From positions 1-28,864 of IMG/VR virus record IMGVR_UViG_3300024346_000381: a DNA stretch of 28,864 nt, one strand, 5' to 3'. This document shows positions 22,211-28,864 of the stretch, piece by piece. Source of the stretch: a virus. A program made the translations under genes and the position numbers. A model generated the notes under the pieces. The model did not search any database. It saw nothing but the letters and a program-made list of their open reading frames with translations, and had not been told where the DNA came from. Position 1 is the first letter of the stretch. Each line of letters opens with the position of its first letter.

Positions 22211-24907
22211 TTAAAATCCTAATTGATTGGACGGTTTTGGTGAAGCTGCTGCCATATCTGCAAGGTCTTTATCACTAGCTATTTTTCCATCTTTATTATG
22301 GAAAAATTTATTTAAAGGGTCTCCTCCATCATTAAATTTCGTACACCATCTTGAATAGTTACTAATATTATTATTTTGGAAAGTACCATCTGCATTAAGT
22401 TTAGCATGTGCTACTTGTTCATATGTATCATCATCCGTATCAACCCATTCAAAATAAAACGCAGTTTCGTTTAATTTTTTAATTTCGTTAAGTTTTCTAC
22501 CACCCGTTTCATGATATGCAAATATGCTTCTAACCCATTCTGGATATGAATCATATTTTTTATATGCTTTCTCTCTATCTTCTCTTTCTTTTGTTTGAGA
22601 ACTCATTGCAATTGCAGTTAATGTAGCCGGGTCATTACTTTGTTTTGGTGTTTCTGCCGGTTTCCCTGTATCTAATGATTTTGGTGTAGAATCTACTCCT
22701 ATCATACCACCACTCTTTGATTCGGTTTTAGGTGCTTCGGTTTGAGGTACACCTACACTATTAATTGGTGCTGGAGGTGTTGCCGGTTGAACTACTTGAG
22801 GAGTCGTTGCAGTTCCTCCACTATTTGTAGTTGGTGCAGCACCACCTGTTTTTGGTTGTTGACTTACAGCAGTTGTGTTACCAGATTGTTGAGCCCTTTT
22901 ATTGTTAATTGTTTTAACCGCTTCTTTTGAAATTGCAAATCCATAAGGTTTAAGTTCTGCCCCAACATTTTCAACAAATTTAAATTCCATTTGTACTTCA
23001 ACTATTTTTGGTAATTGCATACCATCCATAGTTGTTTCCCATACACCATCATCTGGTATTGTATATGAAAGAGAGTTTATAAATGCAGTTTTCTTTTGAT
23101 ACATATTACCCAATGTAAATTCAATAAATGGTGGGTTTACTAAATTATTCTTATCAATGGTTGGATATGCTTTTTTTGTTAAAAAATCAATTCGTTGCCA
23201 CATTGTTCCTAATTCAGCTGAATTCATACAATACATTTTCAATTGTAATGATAGGGTTCTTTCAACCCCACCATAAGTGTAATAACTATATGGGTTACCA
23301 ACAAATTTAGCAGAATCCCAAGTTGGTGAAACAGTTTCACTTAAACTTGTTATTAAGGTTCTAAAATATACTTTTTGAGAATCACCTACCCCTGCTATTG
23401 AAAATGTTACTAAATCTTTTTTATCACCATCACTTCCTCCACCACTTACTCCATATGAACTATTAATCAAATCACCTTTGTTACTAGTTATTCCATATTT
23501 TGTTTCTAATGTACTATTTTTTGAACTGCCTACCACTCCACTATATGGACGAGTAGGGTCATTAGGCATTACTGCACCAGTATTATTTTTTATATCTTTA
23601 AATGCGTATGGTGATGTACCAAACACACCTTTTGTTTTTCTTCTATCAATTCCATACACAGGAGATACTAATGATAAGTCAATTCCATTTAAGGTATTAA
23701 CATCCATTTTTTCTTCATATGTTTTTTCGGTAGCAGTAGTTGTTTTAGTTTTTGATTCAACCGCCTTATCTATTTCAGGTTTAGATTCCGTACCTTTTAA
23801 TTTATCCTTTACCGATGTAGCAGTTGGTCCTAATTTTTCTTTAGCCTTACCAATTTCTGCAGTATCTTTTTTTGTAGTATCCGTAGATTCTTTACCAGGT
23901 ACTTTTAGGTTTGTTTCCGTACTATTCCCGGTTACATATGAACTATATTTTTCATCGTATGGTCTAGCATCTTCAGTTTTTTCTTTATTTTTTGAATCTA
24001 AAAATTTGTTAAGTTCTGATTTTGATTCAGTCCCTTTTAATTTTTGTTTTAGAGATGCAGTTGCGTTTGCAGATGCTTCTCCTAATTTTTTCTTAGCATC
24101 AAGAGATAATTGAGTTACTTTTTTAGTAATATCAGTTGCACCTTTATCTACCTTACTTACTGATTTTGAATTAAACTTAACATTGTTAATTTGTTTTGAA
24201 TATGGTAGTTTTGAACTATATTCGTATTTATCAGTTGCACCTGCAGTGTTCGTACCTAATGAGTTTGGATTACCAAAAAGGGCTTTTCTTAATTTATCTT
24301 TTACTAATGAGATACCCTGTCCTATTATTTGTTTGCCAATTGTTTTTGGATTACCACCACCGGTATTTTTTAAGAATGTACCAACAATTGTACCCTTTGC
24401 ATCATTTCTGATTTTTGAAAGAGTAATCATTGTATCTGGTTCTAATCCAGCTTGTAATTCACCTGTATTATTTACATAAGTTGGTATCACATTTTGTGGA
24501 ATACCTATACGAGAATTTATCCCATCTCTTGCTTGATTTAGAGATGTTACTTTACCACCGAAAAGAAATTTACCAAATTTACCACCGGTAATTGCACCCA
24601 ATCCTTTACCAATCAATCCACCATCCGCTGCACTTCCACCCGTTGCCTGTTTCATTTTCTCAACCGATGATGTACTACGGGTTGCAATACGAATTGCTTC
24701 ATTACCATAAATTAGTGGATTGTTTAATTCCACTTTACTTTTTATACGAATACCACTAAGTTCTTGTTTTACTAAATTTATTTGGGATGAATGAACTGCT
24801 TTATCTTGTGGAGAATTTGGAAATATTTTAAGCAAAGGGGTTTCATCCGGTATGTTCGGAGTTGTATCTTTATTTGAACCTCTAAATAATTCTAATATTG
24901 TTGGCAT
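22211..24907 (-). CDS. Large tail/baseplate protein with a conserved central beta domain (898 aa)
   Basis: Three parts can be seen. The N-terminal 270 residues are Gly/Ser/Thr- and Lys-rich with little predicted order. Residues 272-400 hold two copies of a repeat built around KLKGTESK. Residues 495-660 form the ordered domain: FRTLITSLSETVSPTW, NPYSYYTYGGVERTLSL, WQRIDFLTKKAYP, PPFIEFTLGNMY, LPKIVEVQMEFKFVE. That resembles the tail-tube/LysM-linked initiator fold of contractile tails (T4 gp48/54- or CIS-tube-like). A Thr/Pro/Ser-rich linker (665-765) leads to a C-terminal domain (YPEWVRSIFAYHETGG). It starts 2 bp after the tape measure. A structural role is clear, the exact homologue is not. 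Confidence 0.75.
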   Translation of the reverse strand: MPTILELFRGSNKDTTPNIPDETPLLKIFPNSPQDKAVHSSQINLVKQELSGIRIKSKVELNNPLIYGNEAIRIATRSTSSVEKMKQATGGSAADGGLIGKGLGAITGGKFGKFLFGGKVTSLNQARDGINSRIGIPQNVIPTYVNNTGELQAGLEPDTMITLSKIRNDAKGTIVGTFLKNTGGGNPKTIGKQIIGQGISLVKDKLRKALFGNPNSLGTNTAGATDKYEYSSKLPYSKQINNVKFNSKSVSKVDKGATDITKKVTQLSLDAKKKLGEASANATASLKQKLKGTESKSELNKFLDSKNKEKTEDARPYDEKYSSYVTGNSTETNLKVPGKESTDTTKKDTAEIGKAKEKLGPTATSVKDKLKGTESKPEIDKAVESKTKTTTATEKTYEEKMDVNTLNGIDLSLVSPVYGIDRRKTKGVFGTSPYAFKDIKNNTGAVMPNDPTRPYSGVVGSSKNSTLETKYGITSNKGDLINSSYGVSGGGSDGDKKDLVTFSIAGVGDSQKVYFRTLITSLSETVSPTWDSAKFVGNPYSYYTYGGVERTLSLQLKMYCMNSAELGTMWQRIDFLTKKAYPTIDKNNLVNPPFIEFTLGNMYQKKTAFINSLSYTIPDDGVWETTMDGMQLPKIVEVQMEFKFVENVGAELKPYGFAISKEAVKTINNKRAQQSGNTTAVSQQPKTGGAAPTTNSGGTATTPQVVQPATPPAPINSVGVPQTEAPKTESKSGGMIGVDSTPKSLDTGKPAETPKQSNDPATLTAIAMSSQTKEREDREKAYKKYDSYPEWVRSIFAYHETGGRKLNEIKKLNETAFYFEWVDTDDDTYEQVAHAKLNADGTFQNNNISNYSRWCTKFNDGGDPLNKFFHNKDGKIASDKDLADMAAASPKPSNQLGF

Positions 24908-24909
24908 AA

Positions 24910-27474
24910 TTAAGCTCCCATTAATCCAAATCGGTTTTCACCACTTTTTTCGTTTGTTTTTACTACTGCTGATGAAACTTTTTCCTTATCCATATAGACA
25001 TCTCTATTTGATTGAACTGCCATAATCAATTCATCTAATTTACCAATGATTGCAGTATCATCACGTCCACCACCCATTAATCCACCTAATAATCCTCCAA
25101 TACCAGTTCCTAATCCTGTCGCAATTGTTTCCAATAAACTACCAGGGTCTTTAGTTGCTAATAATGTATCTGCCGGGTCAGTACCCACTACTTTTCCTTT
25201 CTGTACCACACCATCGTTTACACTTTCAGTTGGCGTTGTACCCATTGAGGTACTAGCAGCAGCTGCTGGTGTTTCACTATCTCCACCAAATCCTAAGAAT
25301 GAACCAATTGAACTAAATACACTAGATACGTTATCAATTACCCATTGTAATGGTGCCACTAAATATTTTTGGAAAAAATCACTAACACCTTCAATGATAC
25401 TAAATATGATATCAAACCCTGCACTAAAAGCACCTACTAATACATCTATTGCTCCACCAATTATTGTTCCCAATAAAACACCTATGAATTTAAAAACAGG
25501 TAATATAGGTGTAACTGCAGCCATTACTTTATCTTTTAGTTGTGCAAATTTTGCAAATAATGGTTGTAACGCATCTGATGCCATACGCAATGGTTCTGAT
25601 ATATTTTCCATAATAGCACCAGCAATAGCAAATACTGGTTTTAGTATTGCCATAAATACATTCCAAATAGCACCAAGTATTCCAAATGTTACTTTAAGTA
25701 TACTACCTATTGCAGAAAATGCAGGCATTAAAAGACTACTTACTACATCTACAACATCATTTACTATCATTATTAAAAAAGCTGCTGCTGGTTGAAACAC
25801 ATCCATAATGGCAGTTCCTAATCCTGCAGTACTATTTGATAATTTATCCATTTCAGATTGCATCTCTTGTTGTGCAGCTAATTTCTTTGTTTGTGCATCT
25901 AAATCGGATTTAGTCATTTTACTAATATCCTTACCAGTATTCATTAGAGACATTGCAGATGCCAATTGGCTTTTATCTAAATTACCAAATTGTTCTCTAA
26001 TTCTTTGTTGATTTATCAAATCACCCAATTCCATATGAGTTGCTTTGGTAAGGGCATCTTGTTCAAATTTATTTAATTTTGTTAAATCACCTAAACTTGC
26101 TACTTGATTTAATACTTCTTGCTGTGCCCCTAAAACATCATCATTTGCTGCTAAGTATCTTGCTTGAGAAAGATTTAAATTTGTTCCTAATATTGCACTT
26201 GCCTCTAATTCTGAGGTAATACTATTTTCAAAATCTAATAAACCATCTGCAACTGCACCTGCTTGTTTAATCGATGTACCTAACTTTGCTGCTTGAACCG
26301 CTGCTGATGCTAATGCTTTAGGTGACCCGTTAAAATAACGATATGCATATTCGGAACTATCCGCCATATCTTTAATAACTTGGCCGGGTGCAACTCCTGC
26401 CATCTTAGCCATTTGAACAGTTTGACCTATTAGGGCTTGTGATTGTTCAGCTGTTAATCCACCTATATTTTGAAATACTTTATTTAATTGTGCACCTTGT
26501 TCTACTCCAATACCAAAGTTTTTATTTAAGGCAACCATAGAACCCAATACTGCCTTTGAAGGTTGTTCTATTCCACTAAATTCAGTAGTAAATGCACCTG
26601 CAGCTTTACCTACATCCTCTGCACTTACACCCAATGTTGCAAAATCTTTGGATATAGATTCAATATTTTGTTTTAATCCTGTGGTTTGTGAATTTAATAA
26701 ACCAGTTGTATCTCTGAATGATTTTGCTGCTGAATCTATTTCGCTAAATCTCTTTGCTCCCAATGCAAGAGCACCAACAATTAATCCAATTATTACTAAT
26801 GGAGATGTTAATGCTGCCATTAATGATGTACCTAAACCACCTGCTGCACCACTTAATGCTTCCATTGTTGATGCACCACCTCTCAATCCACCTGCAAAAT
26901 CACTTACAAATGATTTAGCTGCAGTACCTAATTTATCTTTTATAGCGTTTGAACCGACTCCACCAAGTTTACCCAATAGTCCACCAATTACAGGTATATT
27001 ACTCGCACCTGAGACCATCCCATCAAATGAACTACTTAAACTATCTGATAATTGAGTAGCTGCATCATTTACTTTTTCAGTTATTGCTAATCGTTGATGC
27101 TCAATATTTAAACTTTCTTCCGCAACAGCCAGTGAACGTAGCATTTCTTGCCCAACTGCTTTATTTGAACCAAAATATGATTTTCCAATTCTTTCTTTTT
27201 CTGCTTCAATCTCTACTAATTTTTTTGCAACATCTTCTGACGTAGATAGTTGTGATACTGATGATTTTAATTCATCATTGTAATCTTTTACTTTTTTACC
27301 TAAAGTTGTTCTATAATCAATTTCATCATCAATACCATCAATAATACCTTTATTAATAGATGCAGAAACTTTTAAGGCATCATTATAGTCATTTTGAAGA
27401 CGTACCGATTCCTTTTGTTTTTTTACTAAGTCTTCTTGTGCATCTCCTACAATCTTATTTACGTTTTTTGCCAT
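24910..27474 (-). CDS. Tail tape measure protein (854 aa)
   Basis: Sets tail length and is ejected with DNA. The sequence is long, helical, Ala/Gly/Lys-rich, with an N-terminal coiled region (about 10-145), a hydrophobic segment ALTSPLVIIGLIVGALALGA (221-240), a middle helical repeat region and a large hydrophobic block (555-700: FQPAAAFLIMIVNDVVDVV, SILKVTFGILGAIW, KFIGVLLGTIIGGAIDVLV). This mix of coiled coil and membrane-active segments is characteristic. It lies in the tail module downstream of the gp26-like gene and a small protein, the place where tape measure genes usually follow tail chaperones. Confidence 0.9.
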   Translation of the reverse strand: MAKNVNKIVGDAQEDLVKKQKESVRLQNDYNDALKVSASINKGIIDGIDDEIDYRTTLGKKVKDYNDELKSSVSQLSTSEDVAKKLVEIEAEKERIGKSYFGSNKAVGQEMLRSLAVAEESLNIEHQRLAITEKVNDAATQLSDSLSSSFDGMVSGASNIPVIGGLLGKLGGVGSNAIKDKLGTAAKSFVSDFAGGLRGGASTMEALSGAAGGLGTSLMAALTSPLVIIGLIVGALALGAKRFSEIDSAAKSFRDTTGLLNSQTTGLKQNIESISKDFATLGVSAEDVGKAAGAFTTEFSGIEQPSKAVLGSMVALNKNFGIGVEQGAQLNKVFQNIGGLTAEQSQALIGQTVQMAKMAGVAPGQVIKDMADSSEYAYRYFNGSPKALASAAVQAAKLGTSIKQAGAVADGLLDFENSITSELEASAILGTNLNLSQARYLAANDDVLGAQQEVLNQVASLGDLTKLNKFEQDALTKATHMELGDLINQQRIREQFGNLDKSQLASAMSLMNTGKDISKMTKSDLDAQTKKLAAQQEMQSEMDKLSNSTAGLGTAIMDVFQPAAAFLIMIVNDVVDVVSSLLMPAFSAIGSILKVTFGILGAIWNVFMAILKPVFAIAGAIMENISEPLRMASDALQPLFAKFAQLKDKVMAAVTPILPVFKFIGVLLGTIIGGAIDVLVGAFSAGFDIIFSIIEGVSDFFQKYLVAPLQWVIDNVSSVFSSIGSFLGFGGDSETPAAAASTSMGTTPTESVNDGVVQKGKVVGTDPADTLLATKDPGSLLETIATGLGTGIGGLLGGLMGGGRDDTAIIGKLDELIMAVQSNRDVYMDKEKVSSAVVKTNEKSGENRFGLMGA

Positions 27475-27491
27475 TATATATTAATATCAGA

Positions 27492-27743
27492 TTACTGTAT
27501 ATTTAAAATTGCTTTGTAATGTGCAGGGATTTTTTTACCATCCTTCTTTAGTTGTTCTACTTTATCTCTAATTTTTTGCATATCAGCATCCAATTTAGTA
27601 GCCATAGCAACAAAATCTTTATCTTTTTTTAATTTATTGACAAGAACTTTTCCAAAAATATAATCAATTACACCTTCTCGTAAAGAATGTTTTTTGGTTA
27701 TAAATTCTTTTATACTTTGTTTCTTTGTTTCAGTTAATTTCAT
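27492..27743 (-). CDS. Small helical protein of unknown function (83 aa)
   Basis: A basic, almost wholly helical 83-residue protein (KQSIKEFITKKHSL, DYIFGKVLVNKLKKDKDFVAMATKL, MQKIRDKVEQLKKDGK). It has a clear Shine-Dalgarno (AGGAG with 6-nt spacing) and its own TATATTTATAT motif, and it sits between the terminator of the gp26-like unit and the tape measure gene. It could help tape measure folding, but only its place suggests that. Confidence 0.75.
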   Translation of the reverse strand: MKLTETKKQSIKEFITKKHSLREGVIDYIFGKVLVNKLKKDKDFVAMATKLDADMQKIRDKVEQLKKDGKKIPAHYKAILNIQ

Positions 27744-27763
27744 AAGGTTCTCCTATTATACTC

Positions 27764-27774
27764 ATATAAATATA
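27764..27774 (-). promoter_or_regulatory. TATATTTATAT promoter motif for the tape measure operon
   Basis: The minus strand reads TATATTTATAT, 20 nt before the ATG at 27743, right after the T-run of the preceding terminator. Together they mark a transcription restart. No TTTG is found about 20 nt upstream. Confidence 0.55.
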
Positions 27775-27780
27775 AGACAT

Positions 27781-27809
27781 AAAAAAAGTGAGGAATTTAT
27801 TTCCTCACT
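27781..27809 (-). terminator. Intrinsic terminator after the gp26-like/+1-frame unit
   Basis: On the minus strand a 9-bp perfect stem AGTGAGGAA/TTCCTCACT (27809-27801 with 27795-27787, 5-nt loop) is followed by at least six T residues. The stop codon of the +1-frame ORF (27799-27797) lies inside the hairpin. Confidence 0.87.
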
Positions 27810-28021
27810 CTTACACCAGGGCCTTTTGATTGTTGACTAGTTTTTGTTGCTTTATTAGCGTTATCAGTTTCTCTTTTTTTAGTATCTACCAATTCTTTAT
27901 AATAAAAATTTCTTAAATGAACCGGTAATCTATATACATCTGATTGAATAAACCCATTTCCAAAATAACATAATTCAAAAATTTGTTTATGTAATGTAAC
28001 AGAATAATTAGTCGGTAGGCC
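27797..28021 (-). CDS. +1-frame ORF overlapping the gp26-like gene, probable frameshift-encoded extension
   Basis: In the +1 (=-2) frame relative to the gp26-like gene, an open frame runs from a stop at 28117-28115 to the TAA at 27799-27797. No ATG, GTG or TTG is present before the conserved-looking part. From the GGC codon at 28021 it encodes 74 residues: GLPTNYSVTLHKQIFELCYF, then GNGFIQSDVYRLPVHLRNFY, YKELVDTKKRE and a basic tail ending VRVRK. The protein-like content (DVYRLPVHLRNFYYKEL) and the terminator placed exactly at its stop argue that it is translated. At the switch point frame 0 reads AAC TTT TTT TGG, a run of seven T residues allowing a +1 or -2 slip with full re-pairing. The predicted fusion is about 321 residues (322 for a -2 slip). 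Confidence 0.65.
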   Translation of the reverse strand, partial: GLPTNYSVTLHKQIFELCYFGNGFIQSDVYRLPVHLRNFYYKELVDTKKRETDNANKATKTSQQSKGPGVRVRK

Positions 28022-28763
28022 AAAAAAAGTTAACGCCCATTGGAATTGAGCGTACCTCCGTTTCTCCCGTTTCTGGGTCGGTATAATTAAATTCCATTTT
28101 AATATCGGGTTGAATTAATTTTAAATGTTCTCTAAAAGCTTTAGTATCTTTTGATAAAAATTTATTATTAATAAAATCAACAATTGATTTAGTATCTTCA
28201 TTTCCATCAACTGATAGTATCATATAACGATAACGAGTTGTTAATTCACCTCCCAATGAATCTTTATTTAATCGTTTCATTGCAGTAACATCACTATCAA
28301 TTCTTTTTTCATCACCATGAGTTAATAATTTAAAAATTATTACATTACCTAATGATGTTTTAAATGTATAACGATTATCACTAGTTAACTTACTGAAATC
28401 AATATCTTTTGTTTGAACTTTACCTAAATCTACATTAATAGATTCAGTTTCACCTGTTGAAGTTTGTATTTGAATTTTATATTCTGGTCCGTATCCTAAA
28501 ATACGAGTTGCTAACATAATAGCATTTTTATCACCCAATATGATATCATCGGGATTTACTGCTTTATCTACTATAATTGCTTCGAATAATTTATCTAATA
28601 CTACACCTTTTTTAATTAAACTTTGAGAGGTAAGAATTTCCTCTTCTCTTGCCGTCATGTATTTTAATTCAATGTTACCACTTGATAATGGATTTGTTGC
28701 TGGATAGCACTTACCTTGTGATGGTAACGATACTATTTCGGTTGCGAATTCGTATTGTGACAT
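28008..28763 (-). CDS. T4-type baseplate hub assembly protein (gp26/gp51 family)
   Basis: A 251-residue protein. The start IVSLPSQGKCYP, then the GNIELKYMTAREEEILTSQSLIKKG segment (29-53) and the KLFEAIIVDKAVNPDDIILGDKNAIMLATRILGYGPEY block (58-95) match the T4 baseplate-protein family (gp26 and gp51). A beta-rich domain follows and the C-terminus ends GVNFFWPTD, where family members often end FFWP plus a few residues. T4 gp26/gp51 act in hub assembly. It is the first gene of the tail operon in this window, with its own promoter motif, and its last codons overlap the +1-frame ORF. Confidence 0.85.
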   Translation of the reverse strand: MSQYEFATEIVSLPSQGKCYPATNPLSSGNIELKYMTAREEEILTSQSLIKKGVVLDKLFEAIIVDKAVNPDDIILGDKNAIMLATRILGYGPEYKIQIQTSTGETESINVDLGKVQTKDIDFSKLTSDNRYTFKTSLGNVIIFKLLTHGDEKRIDSDVTAMKRLNKDSLGGELTTRYRYMILSVDGNEDTKSIVDFINNKFLSKDTKAFREHLKLIQPDIKMEFNYTDPETGETEVRSIPMGVNFFWPTD

Positions 28764-28786
28764 ATTTTACCTTTATTTTGTTTATT

Positions 28787-28798
28787 GTATATAAATAT
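28787..28798 (-). promoter_or_regulatory. TATATTTATATAC promoter motif for the gp26-like gene
   Basis: The minus strand reads TATATTTATATAC, 23 nt before the ATG at 28763, directly after the terminator of the preceding unit. A partial tandem copy (TTTATATATTTATATAC) extends it. The ribosome site is a weak AAAGG. Confidence 0.55.
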
Positions 28799-28816
28799 AT
28801 AAATAAAAAAAAATTG

Positions 28817-28845
28817 AAAAAAAAGGAGATATTTCTATCTCCTTT
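28817..28845 (-). terminator. Intrinsic terminator of the gene upstream of the window
   Basis: On the minus strand a perfect 10-bp stem AAAGGAGATA/TATCTCCTTT (28845-28836 with 28831-28822) closed by a GAAA tetraloop and running into a T-tract (28824-28817). It ends a minus-strand transcript from outside the right edge. Confidence 0.9.
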
Positions 28846-28864
28846 CTTAATTTTATATTTTAAT

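Noticed and set aside
23478-24113. Long + strand open frame (211 codons) opposite the 898-aa tail gene, and a similar one at 25046-25795 opposite the tape measure gene
   Set aside because: Both are mirror images of low-complexity or Ala/Ser-rich coding sequence. They have no ribosome site and no recognisable motif, and every supported gene is on the minus strand.
28008-28040. Internal start at the ATG at 28040 (GGAGG 14 nt upstream) as origin of the +1-frame ORF
   Set aside because: That ATG is in frame 0 and reaches a stop after 10 codons unless a frameshift also occurs, so it does not remove the need for one.
7268-28800. TATAAATA on the + strand as T4-type late promoters
   Set aside because: All genes downstream of these sites lie on the minus strand. 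Only the complementary TATTTATA faces them, so a T4 late promoter in its usual orientation would point away from the genes.
1-28864. tRNA, rRNA, CRISPR array, transposon or attachment sites
   Set aside because: I saw no cloverleaf-like stretch, no regularly spaced direct repeats, no transposase-like ORF and no terminal inverted repeats. Covariance searches were not possible.

Overview
The window is a contiguous piece of an AT-rich, T4-like (probably contractile-tailed) phage genome or prophage-like contig. I found no gene on the + strand; all 29 coding regions lie on the minus strand, so transcription runs from high to low coordinates. The host is most likely a member of the Bacteroidota, probably Flavobacteriia. 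Several promoters match that phylum's distinctive -33 TTTG / -7 TAnnTTTG pattern, one small gene resembles the Bacteroidota histone H1 (Hc1-like) family, and a secreted nuclease has a signal peptide ending in the FAQ pattern common there. Shine-Dalgarno sequences are present for only some genes. Nearly every stop codon is TAA, one is TGA, and I saw no TAG.

Layout in order of transcription. (1) 28.8-19.0 kb, tail and baseplate module: a T4 gp26/gp51-type baseplate protein with an overlapping +1-frame ORF, a small protein, the tail tape measure protein, a large tail/baseplate protein, a LysM-type (gp53-like) wedge protein, a large hub-like protein and a small conserved protein. (2) 18.9-18.1 kb, a self-contained cassette: a phytanoyl-CoA-dioxygenase-like protein with its own promoter and a strong terminator. 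(3) 18.0-14.3 kb, small unknown proteins, a SWIM zinc-finger protein and a WGR-type ATP-dependent DNA ligase. (4) 14.3-9.0 kb, a very compact family-A DNA polymerase, a secreted non-specific nuclease, a 748-residue unknown protein and two smaller proteins. (5) 8.9-2.5 kb, replication and recombination: an SF2 helicase with an HNH-like N-terminus, then an operon of gp32-like SSB, UvsX/RecA, 5'-3' exonuclease, a small protein and DnaB-type helicase. (6) 2.4-0 kb, nucleotide supply: a histone-H1-like protein, nrdB and nrdA (cut by the window edge).

How they work together: the SSB, recombinase, helicase, exonuclease, ligase and polymerase form a T4-style replication/recombination set, the reductase supplies dNTPs, and the right half builds the tail. 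Two promoter types are visible. One is host-like (TTTG-N20-TAnnTTNG), upstream of 17994, 17320, 14283, 12279, 9474 and 8932. The other is a short motif without a clear -33 box (WATATTTATAT), upstream of 28763, 27743, 18933, 13006 and 7192. The best candidates for something undescribed are the +1/-2 frameshift arrangement just upstream of the tape measure gene, the miniature polymerase, the HNH-helicase fusion, and the dioxygenase with an Asn in place of its metal-binding Asp.
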